From Daldinia sp. FL1419 (lineage: Eukaryota; Ascomycota; Sordariomycetes; Xylariales; Hypoxylaceae): 64,000 nt of DNA. The notes beneath the pieces were generated by a model that ran no database searches, was not told where the DNA came from, and saw only the letters and a program-made list of their open reading frames with translations. The stretch spans positions 35,867 to 99,866 of the forward strand of contig MU623471.1 of NCBI GenBank assembly GCA_025201765.1. The letters run 5' to 3'. This document shows, piece after piece, positions 46,591-59,509 of this stretch (positions within the stretch are counted from its first letter, which is position 1; every line of letters begins with the position of its first letter). A program made the position numbers and the translations under genes.

Positions 46591-47593
46591 ATGGTTGTCA
46601 TCCCGAACGGTGAACTGTTCTGTCGCTTTAATATGAACCACAGCACCGACAAGCCTGTTGAGTTGTGCTTTCGTACAGTATCTCTCACCAAGTACTCACT
46701 GAGTCCTAATAATATACTTACATGATATCATAGGATAAACAGTCCCATTGGGCTAATTTGAAGCGTCACGTCGAATCTCATCGTATTCAGATGGGTGACG
46801 AGGATGTTCCCGTCACACTAGAGAAGAACAGGACTGGCGGATTGACGATGACCGACCATCGCAGATTAGTTAGTGAGTATCCCCTAAGTACTCATCTATC
46901 GGTCGATAGGGACTCACATGTTACTTTTAGATTATTGGGATACAGTCCAGCAACATATTGAGTCTTGCGATGCTGGCGAGGAGCCCAGGCCGGTTGACAA
47001 GACGCCTACTCGGCCAGACAATCGCCCTTCTAATGCCCCCAAGGCCAAGGACCTATTCACATTACCAATGACCAAGGCTCGAAAGGGTGCACCGTCACAT
47101 GTGAGTATCCTTGGAGGATTAATTAAGTACTTAATACCTAATTGATATATATAGCCGTTCATAATGGCCATGAAGATGATGGTTGGGCAGAAATCAAAGG
47201 CCTGTCGGGGGTGCCAAAACAATGGGAAGAGTGGTGAGTGATTGCTCGCTGAGTACTAACTAACTGCTGACTGAATATGCAGCGTGCCCACCCAACCGGA
47301 AGCATTATTGTCAATTGTGGTTGCGGTTCAAGGTTCATACTAAGGAGAGTCCCGAGGAAGTCTCTGAGGATGAAGATGACGAGAGCGGTACTGAGAACTC
47401 GTTGCATACCTTACTGGATACTCATCGTCCCACTAGTAAAGAGCACCTTCCTGGCCAAGACAATTCGGCAGGCCTTATTAATGTACCACATCCGGAACCC
47501 CGCGTCTTTCGTTCTTCGAAAACATCTGAGCAACTACCTGATCGGGAGCAACATAAGCTTAATACACTCGTGGACTATTTCGCTGGTCAATAA
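46591..47593 (+). CDS. Cys/His-cluster protein, 5 exons, 261 aa, unknown function
   Basis: I infer exons 46591-46677, 46734-46872, 46931-47100, 47155-47233 and 47283-47593, separated by GT..AG introns of 56, 58, 54 and 49 nt; the frame closes to a TAA stop. The ATG has a good context (GAGACCATGG). The N terminus has C11 and C26 followed by HWANLKRHVESH with H41 and H45, a zinc-finger-like layout with an unusually long Cys spacing. A second cluster lies at 149-168, reading CRGCQNNGKSACPPNRKHYC (C-x2-C-x7-C-x7-C), a likely metal site. An acidic stretch (EEVSEDEDDES) and a polar C terminus follow. A nucleic-acid-binding role is possible but only inferred. No RIP-type stop occurs. All four introns contain the hexamer AGTACT. 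It is the only gene of island 3. Confidence 0.7.
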
Positions 47594-47652
47594 TCAGCTG
47601 CTTTATGAGCACGTGGTGAATAGCTTTATAAGAAGTAAAATGGTACAATATG
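47594..47652. other. 3' flank of the island 3 gene
   Basis: Short balanced-to-AT-rich sequence ending at the right-hand hairpin. It may hold the polyadenylation site; none is evident. Confidence 0.4.
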
Positions 47653-47670
47653 CCTTAAGTTTTCTTAAGG
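47653..47670. repeat. Hairpin junction motif, island 3 right edge
   Basis: Exact inverse arrangement: TG, then CCTTAAGTTTTCTTAAGG. It is followed by a 15-bp piece of the family A end (TTTTGTGTTGGAAGA) and then a copia-2-type LTR. Confidence 0.9.
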
Positions 47671-47685
47671 TTTTGTGTTGGAAGA

Positions 47686-48305
47686 TGTTGGATTAGTAAG
47701 CCTCAAAATTAGTGTGGAAAATTCTCTCTTTTGTTATAATTCCATAAAAAGCCTTATTGTTTTTTTTTAGAATTTGAAAAATAATAAGAATAATTTGAAT
47801 TTTATAATTATAATTTTTCGTTGTATATTACGTGATAATTAAGAATTTTAATTGTATTTTCGTATGAGTATATAGTTATTATTAATTTAATTATGTTATA
47901 TAAGTATATATTGAATATAATTTTAATTATATTTAATTAAATAATATTATTTAAAAATATTTTTAAAAATTTTAATTATTTATAATTATTAATTGGGAAG
48001 TATAGAATTAAGCCTTTATGGTTTAGGTATATAATTTAAATGTGTGGGATTGGTTGAATTTTAATAATATTAATTTAATGAGAAGATTTTTGGTTCTTTT
48101 AACCATTTAATTACTGAAGCTAAATATTGAAGATTATGAAATTAATATTCATAATCCGGAAAATTTGTTGGTTTTTAGAAGAGGTAGATGAGGTATAAGA
48201 AAAATGTTTAATAATTTGATTATAGAGATTTGTCTTTGGAATATAGGTTGATTTATATTAGTTAAGAGATTTTGTTATAATGAAGATATGTAGATATATA
48301 TACAA
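47686..48305 (+). mobile_element. Copia-2 fragment, right arm of island 3
   Basis: It begins TGTTGGATTAGTAAGCC and aligns in inverse orientation with the left arm from 45741 back to about 45130: LTR first, then internal sequence. Differences are mostly transitions. It stops at a family C copy near 48308. Confidence 0.8.
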
Positions 48306-48307
48306 GT

Positions 48308-48817
48308 TATCCAGGACGAAGTCCGGTATATTATATTGAAATTCTTCTAATAAATTATTATGTGAAATTGATAAAAAATTGATAAATAATTGATAAGTAA
48401 TTAATAAGAAATTAATAATAATTGATAAGAGTTGATAAGAACTGATAAGGTGGTTAATAAGCTAATAAAGGGTTAAAAAAGTACATTAAAAATTTAAAGT
48501 TTAAGAAAACATTTATGATTGGGTGCATCCTTTTCATTAGTAAGAATTTGAGCTGATCAGATAGGAAAACAATTTTTAAGGGCTTATTTATGTTAAACAT
48601 AAGCTCTAATTAAATAGGAGCTCCTGTAGGACATGCCTTACAGTTTTATTGTACGAAGTTTTATGGAAAACTGATAATTTGGTGCTTTTAAGTTGATCAA
48701 ACAGGAAAACAACGTCTAAAAGCTTCTAATAGCTCCTGCAAGATATGCCCTAACCTTATACTTTTATCGTACGAAATTCTATTATTTTTAAAATTAACGA
48801 TTTTATGCTTGAGAACT
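48308..48817 (-). repeat. Family C copy and B-type units
   Basis: It opens with CCAGGACGAAGTCCGG, continues with TTGATAAG units to about 48475, then the TTTAAAGTTTAAGAAAACAT block and two partial B-type units. Copia-2 is inserted into the last of these units after CTTGAGAACT. Confidence 0.75.
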
Positions 48818-48969
48818 TGTCATACAATACACAGGGAAAAATTATGATTATAAAATTTAAGTTGTTATTATTGTTATTAGAATTCTAAAATAGAGTGGTG
48901 AGGCTTTTTATGGAATTGTTGTAAGGGAAAGAATTTTTCTACGCTATTTTTAGGTTTATTAATTTAACA
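48818..48969 (-). repeat. Copia-2 3' LTR
   Basis: 152 bp, starting TGTCATACAATACACAG and ending TTAATTTAACA on the + strand. It differs from its partner mainly by transitions. Confidence 0.9.
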
Positions 48970-50244
48970 TACTCTTTTAAATGAAGTTGATAGGTGAATT
49001 TGGAGCGTATAATATTAAAAATATAATCTTTTTACATTTCTAAGTTGGTATATTCTTTTGATCATATTTCTTTAATAATTTCTTTATTTATTTCTTATTT
49101 TTATTATATTATTTTATTTATATTTTTAAATATTTTGGTTTTTAGATGATTTGAAATATCCATTAAACCTATTTATTCTTTAAATTAGGTATATTTTTCC
49201 TTTGATAATGTTTTTATAAACCCATTTACGCTTATATTTTTTAAATTAACATAATTAATTTTGATATGATCTTTCTAAACCTTTTATCTAAACTAATAAT
49301 TATATATATCCATATGTTTCAACTTTATTTTAAATTTTTTAACATCCTTAATAATTAATCTAATTATTTATTTATTATTGTATAATAAGAGTATAATCTA
49401 ATCTTTAAACTTAATTTTAAAATCTTTAATTAATTGTGATATATAGAATTCTTCTTTTGTAATTTGAGTTAGGGTAAGTAGTTTAATTTTAGTAATAGAA
49501 GTAATAATTGTATTTTGTTTGTTAATTCTCCAATCAATTATTCTACCAAATAATTTTATTATATATATTTGTAAATTTTTTTAATTAACTATGTTGTTAA
49601 TAAATAAAATATTGTTAGTGATTTTGAAAATATTGCTTCCACCTAATTCTAAAATATATCCTTATATATGCTGGAGATATTGTATAATTTGGTTGGTTGT
49701 TATATAATGTTTCAGGTTTGGATTTAAATTGAATTGGGTTAGTTTCGAATAAATAAATACAATATTGGGCTGGGTAATCACTATAACATATAAGATTAAA
49801 CCTATTTTTTGTTAATATTATTATATTAATTAAAATAAGATCATTTTTGTATAGGGTAGTAGTTTTTTTTTTGTTATAGGTATTTTAAGGATTTTTTTGG
49901 CTATTTTTATTAAATTAATAATTTTGTTAATATAAGTAGATTGGTTTAGTCAAATTCAACATTATATTTAATTTTAAACTATTTTGATTCTAAGAAATCA
50001 TTATAATTCATTATTTTTAGTTAGTTTATATTGTTTTTTAAGTTTGGAGATGATTGATTTAATTTTTGGTTTAGTTTTTTTTTAATGTGTTATGATGATA
50101 TTATTTATATATATAAAGAGGAGGATTTTATTTTTAATAAATATATATGATTTTTGGGATATTAAGGTAAAACCAAATTTTTTTAGAGTTTGTGAGAGTT
50201 TTTGTTATTAGAGAAGAAGCAATTTTTGAAGATTGTAGAATACT

Positions 50245-50448
50245 TTAATAATATAAAATATCTTTCCTAATTATTGATATCTTTGGGGCATGTGTATAAA
50301 TATATTTTTTTTTAAATTTTACATTTATAAATGTATTCACTACATTATATTGTATAAATTTAAAATTGTATTTAACTACCATTATTATCAATACCCAAAA
50401 AAACCTTTTAATGAATATAAAGGTGTAGGTTTCTTCGTTACCAATCAC
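50245..50448 (-). pseudogene. Copia-2 reverse transcriptase N-terminal fragment
   Basis: The block contains NFKFIQYNVVNTFINVKFKK followed by YIYTHAPKI. It matches the conserved copia stretch often seen as L.QFDAVNAFLNA.L.E.VY...P, including the first catalytic Asp region, here changed to Asn. It is a fragment only. Confidence 0.8.
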
Positions 50449-51255
50449 CTATTAATCTTTTTTTATTATTAAGCATATTTTACACTATTAGAAAAAATTA
50501 TATTTATTGGTTTTGTAAATATAAACCTATATATATCCAAACACTTACTTATTCTTACATTAATTGTTTGATTGTAATATAGTTTCTTAGGTATGCATAT
50601 TGGTATGATTTTTAAAATAAATTTGTTTGACTTTTTAAAACATTTTATATAATGGATAATTCTAAATATCCGAATGTTGTTTTGGAAGTTCTAATAAATC
50701 TTTTTTATATATTTTCCTATATTCATTAATTTTTATTAGGAATGTTTGAATAGAGTTACCTAAATTTTCTTTATTATATTAAGGAAGTTGATAAATAAGT
50801 TTTAACATTTTTATTTTATTAATTATATATCTTTTATATATACTAATCTTGCCTGCTAGGGAGTTAGTATGAAATGTTGTTTTTTATGGTATATAACATT
50901 TATTATTAGGAGTGATGTAAGGGGCCATTGACGTTTTAGTATGGATAGTGAGTAAAACCACTAATAAAGAATTATTTAAAGAAAATAATGGATAAAAATG
51001 TACTTTTATATAAGGGTAATTAGTTCTTATAGTAGAGGTTTCTTCCCTTTTATTTAATAGCCTACTTAATTCTATTAGTTTATTAATTATATTTAATATA
51101 TTTATATTTTTGGTTTATTTTAAAAGATTTATTTAAACATTATTATATACATTTGTTCTTTTTTTAGGTTAGGAATTTTAAATAAATTTTAATAAATTAT
51201 TATATTAATTTATCCTATAAGTCATTAATTTATCTTTAAGTTTATTTTATAATTT

Positions 51256-51441
51256 TTAAAGATTACTATTAAAGACTTCATTTTCCTTAAACATAATATC
51301 CTTTAATTCTATTATTTTATTAGTATATGGGCTCCAAATTTTATATATATTTATGGATATATAACCTATTAAAAAACTTATCCATACTTTAAGATTAAAT
51401 TTTCTCAATTTATTTAACTTTTTAAATACTATTATTACCAT
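51256..51441 (-). pseudogene. Copia-2 integrase C-terminal fragment
   Basis: It reads KLNKLRKFNLKVWISFLIGY followed by NIYKIWSPYTNKIIELKDIMF. This matches the copia integrase C-terminal segment with FVGY, YR.W.P.T..I..S.DV.F-like order. Confidence 0.8.
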
Positions 51442-54094
51442 AATGTAGGCCTTATAGTTATATACCCAAAAATAACCTTATTAAAATTTTTAATTATAAA
51501 CCATAAAATTGTTATTTATATTAACATATATATGAAATTAATTATATAATATTTGTTAATTCATTTTATATTATAATGTTTAATTATATAAATATATTAT
51601 TACTTTATAAATTTTGAGTTATAAAAAATGAAATAATTTTAAATGTGCCCTTATGGCTCTTACCTTATCCTTAATCATATCCTTTAAGCGTTTGGTAGTA
51701 CCATTTTGGATTTATATATAAGCTACTAAGGGTTTGATTTTTATATATAGACTTTCTAAGTATACATAAACTACTAACTTTCTTTTAATAATTTCTTAAT
51801 TAGATTCTTAAATTCTTAAGATAATGTTATATTGAATTTTTAAGATATTAATAAGATCTTTTAAGGTTTTAATAATTAATATTATTATTTAATTTATAAA
51901 ATAATAATTAAACATTATTTTGGTTTATTAGTTTATAATTAATAATAGATTTATAAGACCATTATTTAATTCCTTAATATCATAAAAATTAAGAACTAGT
52001 TTCATTCCTAAAATTTCGTTAATATATCTGGGTATTTAACTTATTTGGTATTTAGCCTTAACAATAGTATACACCTTATAATCAACTATTTTAATTCCTT
52101 TAATTCAAACTCTAATACTTACTTCAACAAAGTTTTCCAATATTTGTGGGTTTAGATGTCCTAATTTTAAATGCTATTTAAGTATATTTGTTATTGATAT
52201 TTACCTTTTTCAATTAAATTTGTTATATTATATATAAAATATTAATTCAAATATTTCAAAAAAAATATCTTTAAATATAAATTAATTAAAATAATCAACA
52301 AGTTTAACCACAATTTCACTATTTTAAAACCTTAAATAAATACGTTCCTAATAATTGTCCCATCAATACCCTTACCTTCTAAAAATTTATAAAAATATAA
52401 GGTTACAAATAAAATTTAAATAGTACATTACATCCAAAAACCTAATTTTTGTAACATTATTAATATATTTAACTTTAATATTAATATATTTATAACTTAA
52501 TATTCAGACCTTATTATCTCCAATAATAATATATTTTTTTGGAAAAGTTTTTTTATAATTAATAAATTTTAATATTTGGTTGAAGATATATATTATAATT
52601 CCTAAATCTAATATAATTAAGTTCTTTAAAGGATAATAATTTATGTTATAAATAATATTTATAATATTTGTTATAAATGTTATTTTTAATTTTGAGGTTA
52701 TTATTTATTTTAATAATTAATTTTTATTTTCTTAATTAATTATATTATTTTTATCTTTTTCTTTTTCCTTGAGATTATTAAGAATTTTTATTTTCATTGT
52801 TAGTTTAAGGTTATGTTTAATTTTTTCTTATATAAACATATCAAATTATGTGTTAGTTTTGAAATACTTAAAATGTTTTGATTTAATAATATAAAAATAT
52901 TTTTCGATTTTATGAAAGTTTAAATAAGCCTTATATTTATTATATTTGTATTTGTGTGTTAATGGATATAAATATTAGTTAATATTTGTATTATTTTTCT
53001 TTTATTTATTTAAATTATTTTAATATTTATTTGGTTGTTTGTTTTATTTAATTGATTTTCTTTTGTAAGAATTTTCTTTTTTATTAAAGTTATTAATATT
53101 ATTATTTTTGTAATAAATAATAAAAATATTTCTATAAACCTTTCCTTTTCCCTTTTAATTTATACCTATAATATAGATATAATCTCTAAAAAAATAAATA
53201 ATATTTTTAAAGATTAATATTCCATTATTAATTTTTTTTTAATATATTACTGTTTAAATGGATATCCATTTTTAAAATACTAGTATTATTATTTATAAAG
53301 TAGTTAGGAACCATTCTTATAAATCAATAATAATAGTAAACTTCTTACTTATTCTATGTAGCATAATCACTTCTTAAGAAATAATCCATTCTTCTTAATC
53401 TTTAAATTATTTCAAAAATAATGTTATTATTTTCTTATAATATTCTTTTATTTTATATTTATTAGAATTAATATTAAAGATCTTCTTAAAAATAATATAT
53501 TTTTTTTAAATATTTTGGGTTAAAAATGAAATTAACATTTAATAAGATTTTAATACAGTTTTTACTATATAATTTAAAAATTGGGTTAATTTATTACATT
53601 TAATATTATATAAAACCATAACCCATATATATATCTATATATTTTTATTATAATGGAGCCTTTCAATTGATATAAACTAGCCTATATTGCAAGGGCAAGT
53701 ATCCATAATAAAGCTATTAGGCGTATCTGTTACATTGCCTTATCTACTTCTTCTAGAAGTTGACAAATTATTTAAATTTTTAAAGTTAACTTTATAATCT
53801 TCAATATTCAATTGTACTGGCCAAAAGGTCAGAGGGAATAGAAATCTCTTTGTTGGATTAATGTTTTTTAAATTCAACCAATCTCACATATTTAGGTTAT
53901 AAGTTAAAATTATAAAAACCTAATTCCATATTTCTTAGTTATTAAATATAAACAATTAACTTTTTCTTATAATATTTTTAAATAACATTATTTAATTAAA
54001 TATAATTAAAATTATATTAAACATATATTTATACAGTATAGTTAAATTAATATTAATTATATATTTATATTAAAATACAATTAAAACTCTTAAT

Positions 54095-54246
54095 TATCAC
54101 ACAATATATAAAGAAAAATTATAATTATAAAATTCAAATTATTATTATTATTATTAAAATTCTAAAATAAAACGGTAAGGTTTTTTATGGAATTATTATA
54201 AAAGAGAGAATTTTTCCATGCTATTTTTAGGCTTACTAATCCAACA
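54095..54246 (-). repeat. Copia-2 5' LTR
   Basis: 152 bp, starting TATCACACAATAT (RIP form of TGTCAC) and ending GCTTACTAATCCAACA on the + strand, followed by the target duplication GAACT. Confidence 0.9.
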
Positions 54247-54251
54247 GAACT

Positions 54252-54432
54252 TGAGCTGATCAGACAAGAAAACACCTCTTAAGGGCTTATTTACGTATCA
54301 AAAAGCCTGTAGAAACCTTAGAAGGGTTGGCTCCACGGAGGCTAATAAGGTCTTGCAGCTTCAATTACGTAATTATACTATTCAATTACGTAATTACGTT
54401 ACAGCCTTCTGTAAACCCCCCCCCCCCCCTTT
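54252..54432 (-). repeat. B-type/K-type sequence
   Basis: Continuation of the unit split by copia-2 (TGAGCTGATCAGACAAG and onwards), then TTACGTAATTACGTTACAGCC and a long C run before poly-A. Element H is inserted into that A run. Confidence 0.7.
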
Positions 54433-54440
54433 AAAAAAAA

Positions 54441-55094
54441 GAGCAACACTAGTCGGGCAGTAGGGGGCGTGATATTTGGGCAGTAGCCACAAAAGAAGTG
54501 GGGTCCCTAAGGGGTACATACTTTTCAGTACATATTTCTTGGTATTTTTTTGTACTTCTTTGGGATTTTAATTTTTTAAAAATATTTAATTTATTATAAA
54601 ATTTATATATCTTTATATTGAATAGGAACTCTAATAGTTTTTGTAGGATATGCCCTATACTTCAACTAACCCATAATAACCAAAAGCTATATAAGCTCAA
54701 AGATACAAGGTAACTATAATCTAATAGAAGTATCAAAACAATTAGATAAATGAACTATTATATATGATTATTTTATAATAATAATGCGTATGATAAGGTT
54801 ATAGGCCTAAAAGAATATATATTATTTATATGAAGCTATATGGAAACGATCTCTAAAGAACTATTTATGACTTAAATTGATCAGGTAGGAAAGCAGTTCT
54901 TAAAGGCCTATCAAAATCCTTTAAAATAACTCCTATTACGTACTCCTATTGCATATTAAATTGAAAAGGTTTATTTTTGGTATAAAAGATTATTACCAAA
55001 ATTATATATAAAGGTATGTACCTGTGGTACGCCTCATAAATTATATGGTTACTGCCCAAATATCACGCCCCCTACTGCCCAACTAGTGTTACTC
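54441..55094. mobile_element. Element H, second copy with B-type LTR inside
   Basis: The ends GAGCAACACTAGTCGGGCAG and the inverse of a GGGCAGTAGGGGGCGTGATA stretch are long, nearly perfect inverted repeats of about 45 bp. Both flanks are A runs, compatible with an 8-bp A duplication. Relative to the copy at 38167 it is reversed. A B-type LTR starts inside near 54619 (TGAATAGGAACTC). No transposase is present. Confidence 0.82.
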
Positions 55095-56060
55095 AAAAAA
55101 AAAAAAAACTTATGTAATTGGGTGACTCAATTATAAAAATAATTAAAAAAGAAATTTAATTAAAAACATAAGAATAATTTTAAATTTTGTTAGTAAGTAT
55201 ATTTTAAGTAATATATTTATTTTTAATAGATAATTAATAGATAATGGTACAAATAATCGAGGTTTTATTATTTTGGTTAATTGATTCTTTATTGCTTAAT
55301 ATAATAATATAATTAATTTATAAATTTAAATCTTTATTATTTGCAAATAAATTGTTAATGAAGATATATAGGTATAGGCTTTAAAGATTTAAATTAATAT
55401 AATTAAATTTTTATATATTATTATTTATTTATTATTTAATTTAAATATTAAGGGTTTTTATTTTTTTGGGATTTGGTTTTAAATGTTAGGCTGCGATTAA
55501 ATAATTAAAGGTTGTTTTAAGTTAAAAAAATAGAAGAAATGTATATTTTTTATACTCGTTATTTCATAAATTTCTTAATTTATCTTCTTTATATAATAAT
55601 TATATTATAATTTTTATCATAGATAATAATGTATAAACCATTAAAGTTTTTAATTTCAACATTTGGTATCTTTTAGGGGTATACTTTAATCTCAGCTTTT
55701 GTAAATGCCTTATCTTCTATAATAAAGAATTCCATAATGCTAATGTTCAAAATATTGTCCACCTAAAAACTTATAATTTTAAAAGGTTTTATATTTATTA
55801 TTAATAAATATAACTTAAATATTAATAATTTTATATCAATTTTTTATTAATAATAATATAAATAAATTTCAAATTAATACATTCCCAATTTAGCAAAACT
55901 AGTTTTTTTGGACTGGTTGTTTTGCGATTAGTTTGACTTTTGGAATTAATTAATCATATATTATAATTATTAATTTAATATTTAATAATAGATATAATTT
56001 CTAAAAAAAATATATATATATTAAATTTAAATATATTTAATTTTAATAATTCTTTTTAAT
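55095..56060. other. K block, unrecognised AT-rich sequence and a GCGAAGC-type hairpin repeat
   Basis: The first 100 bp are the K block (TTATGTAATTGGGTGACTC). From 55170 to about 55890 I see nothing I can name. At 55905-55960 lies TTTTTGGACTGGTTGTTTTG, the RIP-altered form of the hairpin repeat at 59236. Confidence 0.5.
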
Positions 56061-58737
56061 ACCATAATATTGACTTAGGATAGTGTAATTATATAATAAG
56101 TCCTACCTTATAAACACCTTATTAACTTCCATAGAACCTACCCTTTTTAAGTTCTTATAGGCTTATATGGATATAAATAAGCCCTTAAAAATTATTTTCT
56201 TATCTAATCAGATCAAACTCTTCAAAACCATTATATTTTCTTTATAAATTTTATAATAATTTATGAATTTATTTTTTTATTAAATATATTATCTATTTAA
56301 CCTTATGTGTACTACCATTGATAAATAATTACCCCTATTAGTTTTCTTACCTAATCACCTTAATACCTTTTTCAAAATATAGTTACCTTATATTTTCTAA
56401 CCTATATAACCTCTGATTTATTATAGGTTAATTAAATACAAGGTATATCCTACAAAAATTATTAAAACTCTTATTTAATATATTAAACCAAAATAATATA
56501 ATTATGTAATTAAAGTTACTCTACAAAATCCTATTAGCCTCCATAAAGCCAAACCTTCTAAAGTCTTTACAGCTCTTTAGGATATAAATAGGCCCTCAAG
56601 AGTTGTCTTTTTTATCTAATTAGTTCAAACTTATTATAATCCTTTAAGAATCTTTTCTATAAAACCTTTGTACAAATATATACAATTTCAATCCTCTTTA
56701 ATATAATCTCTTATAACATTCTACCATTGGTAAGCAGTTACTTCTAACAATTCTTCTACCCAATTATTTTATTACCCTCTTCAAAATATAAATACCTTAT
56801 ATCCTCTCTTTTATATAGCTTTTGACCTGTTATAAGGTAATTGAAATATAGGGCATATTTTGCAAGAATTATTAAAGTTTATAGATATTTAATATATAGG
56901 CTTTTAAAAATTAATTTTTATTTAATTAAATTAATTTCTTTAACCTCCACCTTTTATATAACTTCTTACAATAGTTTATTATTTTTTTCTTTTACTAAAT
57001 ATATGTTTATTCTATTTATTAAATAGTAACTACTATTACCAACAATTACCTCTATTACTTTTTTTATTTAATCACTTTAATACCTTTTTTAAGATATAAT
57101 TAATTATAGGGTAGTTGAAATGTAGGGCAAGATATATTTTGTAGAAACTATTAAAACTCCTATTTAATATATAGATTTTTAGGTATTAATTTTTATTTGA
57201 TTAAATTAAACTCTTTAAATATTACTTTTATATAATTTCTTATAATAATTTATAACCCTTTTATTATTAATCAAATATATTATTTTAAATATTAACTACC
57301 ATTATTAACAATTAATTTTATTAACCTTTTATTTAATTACCTTAATACCTACCTTCTTTAAGATATAATTACTTTACATTTAATTATTAAAATTCTTGTT
57401 AAATTAGAACTCCTATCCAATATATAAATCCCTAAAAATTAATTCTTATCTAATTAAATCAAATTCTTTATCTTAATAAACTAAGATAATATAATTACGT
57501 AATTGAAGCTACTTTATAAAACCCTATTAGCCTCTATAAAACAATCCTTCCTAAGATTTCCATAAGCTTTTTTAAATATAAATAAACCCTTAAGAATTAA
57601 TTCTTATTTAATCAGGTTAAGGTTTTTAAATATTATCTTTTATATAATTTCTTACTATAATTCATATTTTCTCTTTTTTATTAAATATATTATTTATTCT
57701 ACCTCTTAAATATTAATTATTATTACAAATAATTATTTCTATTAATCTTTTATTTAATCATTTTAATACCTTTCTTAAAATATAATTTGTTATGGGGTAG
57801 CTGAGTTTTAGGACATCCTACAAAAATTATTAAAATTCATATTTAATATATAAACCTTCAAAAGTTAATTTTTATCTAATCAAACCAAACTCTACAAAAT
57901 CATCAATCTCTCTTATTATTCTTACAATAATTTATAAATTTGCTCTATTATTGAATATATTGTCTTTTCCACCTCTTAAACGCGTTACCATTGCCAACAA
58001 TCACCCTTATTAATTCTTTTATTTAATTACTTTAATATCTTCTTTAAGATATAATTTATTATAAAATAATTAAAATACAGGTTAGGGCACATCCTCCAAA
58101 AACTATTAAAACTTTTCTTTAATTAAAATTCCTATTCAATTAAAACTCCTATTTAATTGCATTAACCCTAAATTAAAATTTTTATTTAATATATAAAGCC
58201 CCAAATATTAATTCTTATCTAATCAAATTAAATTCTTTAAATATTATCTTTTATATAATTTCTTACTATAATTTATAATTTCTCTCTCTTATTGAATATA
58301 TTGTTTATTCTACCTCTTAAACGCCAATAATCACCTCTATTATTTGATCATCTTAATACCTACCTACATTCTCCAAGAGATAATTAATTATGAAATAACT
58401 AGAATGTAAGGTACATCCTACAGGAACTATTAGAACTCTTATTTAATATATAAACCCTCAGGCATTAATTCTTATCTGATCAAGTTAAGCTCTTTAAATA
58501 TTACCTTTTATATAACTTCCTACAATAATTTATAACCCTTTTATCATTAATTAAATATATTATTTTAAATATCAATTACCATTACTAATAATTAATTCTA
58601 TTAGCCTTTTATTTAATCACTTTAATACCTACCTTCTTCAAGATATAATCACCTTATATCTAACTATTAAAACTCCTATTCAATACCCTAATTAAACGAT
58701 ATACAGGGGGATTTTACTAATATAAACTCCTGTTCAA

Positions 58738-59031
58738 CCGAAAAAGCTGTACACCACGGGAAGCCACAAGCGCACGCACAGGGCACAAAAAAAATCCTCA
58801 ACTACTTTAATTCATTATATCAATTTAAAACCTATATAAAAATATTAATAATTAATATTATTTAAAAGATAGTTAAATTTGTGGTCTTTTCAGATAGGTT
58901 GCATGTGTTTCCAATAGGAAATTGTTATACAATAGCTAAAAACGTTCAAAAATGTGGGGGATTTCTCTGGGAACTAATTAATCAATCAGGATTGTGGCGC
59001 AACTAATGAAATAAGAAAGACATAGATTAAC
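58738..59031 (+). repeat. Family F repeat, copy 1
   Basis: Starts near AAAAAGCTGTACACCAC and GGAAGCCACAAGCGC, and ends with GGATTGTGGCGCAACTAATG and GAAATAAGAAAGACATAGAT. The ends include CGCCAC/GTGGCG as possible short inverted repeats (best seen in copy 2). It interrupts the B array. No coding region. Confidence 0.75.
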
Positions 59032-59229
59032 TCTAAATTAAAATTCTTATTTAATATATAAGCCCCCAAAAATTAATTTTTATCTAATCAAATCAAATTC
59101 TTTAAACATTACCTTTCATATAGCTTTTTATAATAATTTATAATTTTTCTTTTAATTAAATATATTTTTTATTTTATTTCTTTAATATTAATTACCATTA
59201 TTAATAATTACTTCTATTAACCTTTTCCT

Positions 59230-59290
59230 AATTTTTTTGGACTGGTCGCGAAGCGACTAGTTTAATATTTGGGACTAATTAATTTCATTT
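59230..59290 (+). repeat. Hairpin repeat with GCGAAGC core
   Basis: It contains GGACTGGTCGCGAAGCGACT, a 9-bp stem with one mismatch around a GAA loop. Related copies lie near 55905 and inverted near 18330, where RIP-like changes alter the loop. Confidence 0.7.
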
Positions 59291-59509
59291 TATAATTATT
59301 AATTTAATATCTAAATTATAATAATTATTTACATAATTGAAACTACCTTACAAAACCTTATTTACCTCTATAGAATTAACCTTTCTAAGGTTTCTACAGG
59401 CTTTTTGGAATATAAATAGGCCTTTAAGAGTTATTCTTTTCCTTAATCAGTTTAAACCTATTATAATTCTTTTAAAATTATTTTTATAAAGCTTTATATA
59501 CTAATATAT

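Larger units (their letters stand above)
48818..54246 (-). mobile_element. Copia-2: complete but degraded Ty1/copia element
   Basis: The element is 5429 bp with two LTRs of exactly 152 bp and a perfect duplication GAACT at 48813-48817 and 54247-54251. The interrupted B-type unit reads CTTGAGAACT on the left and GAACTTGAGCTGATCAG on the right; an uninterrupted version lies near 16368. Minus-strand remnants are in copia order, with an integrase C-terminal block (51256-51441) upstream of a reverse transcriptase block (50245-50448). Stops and transitions throughout show RIP. Fragments of the same family form the arms of island 3. Confidence 0.9.

Noticed and set aside
46426..47407. Minus-strand frames over the island 3 gene
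   Set aside because: They overlap a plus-strand gene with five matched splice junctions and show no motif of their own.
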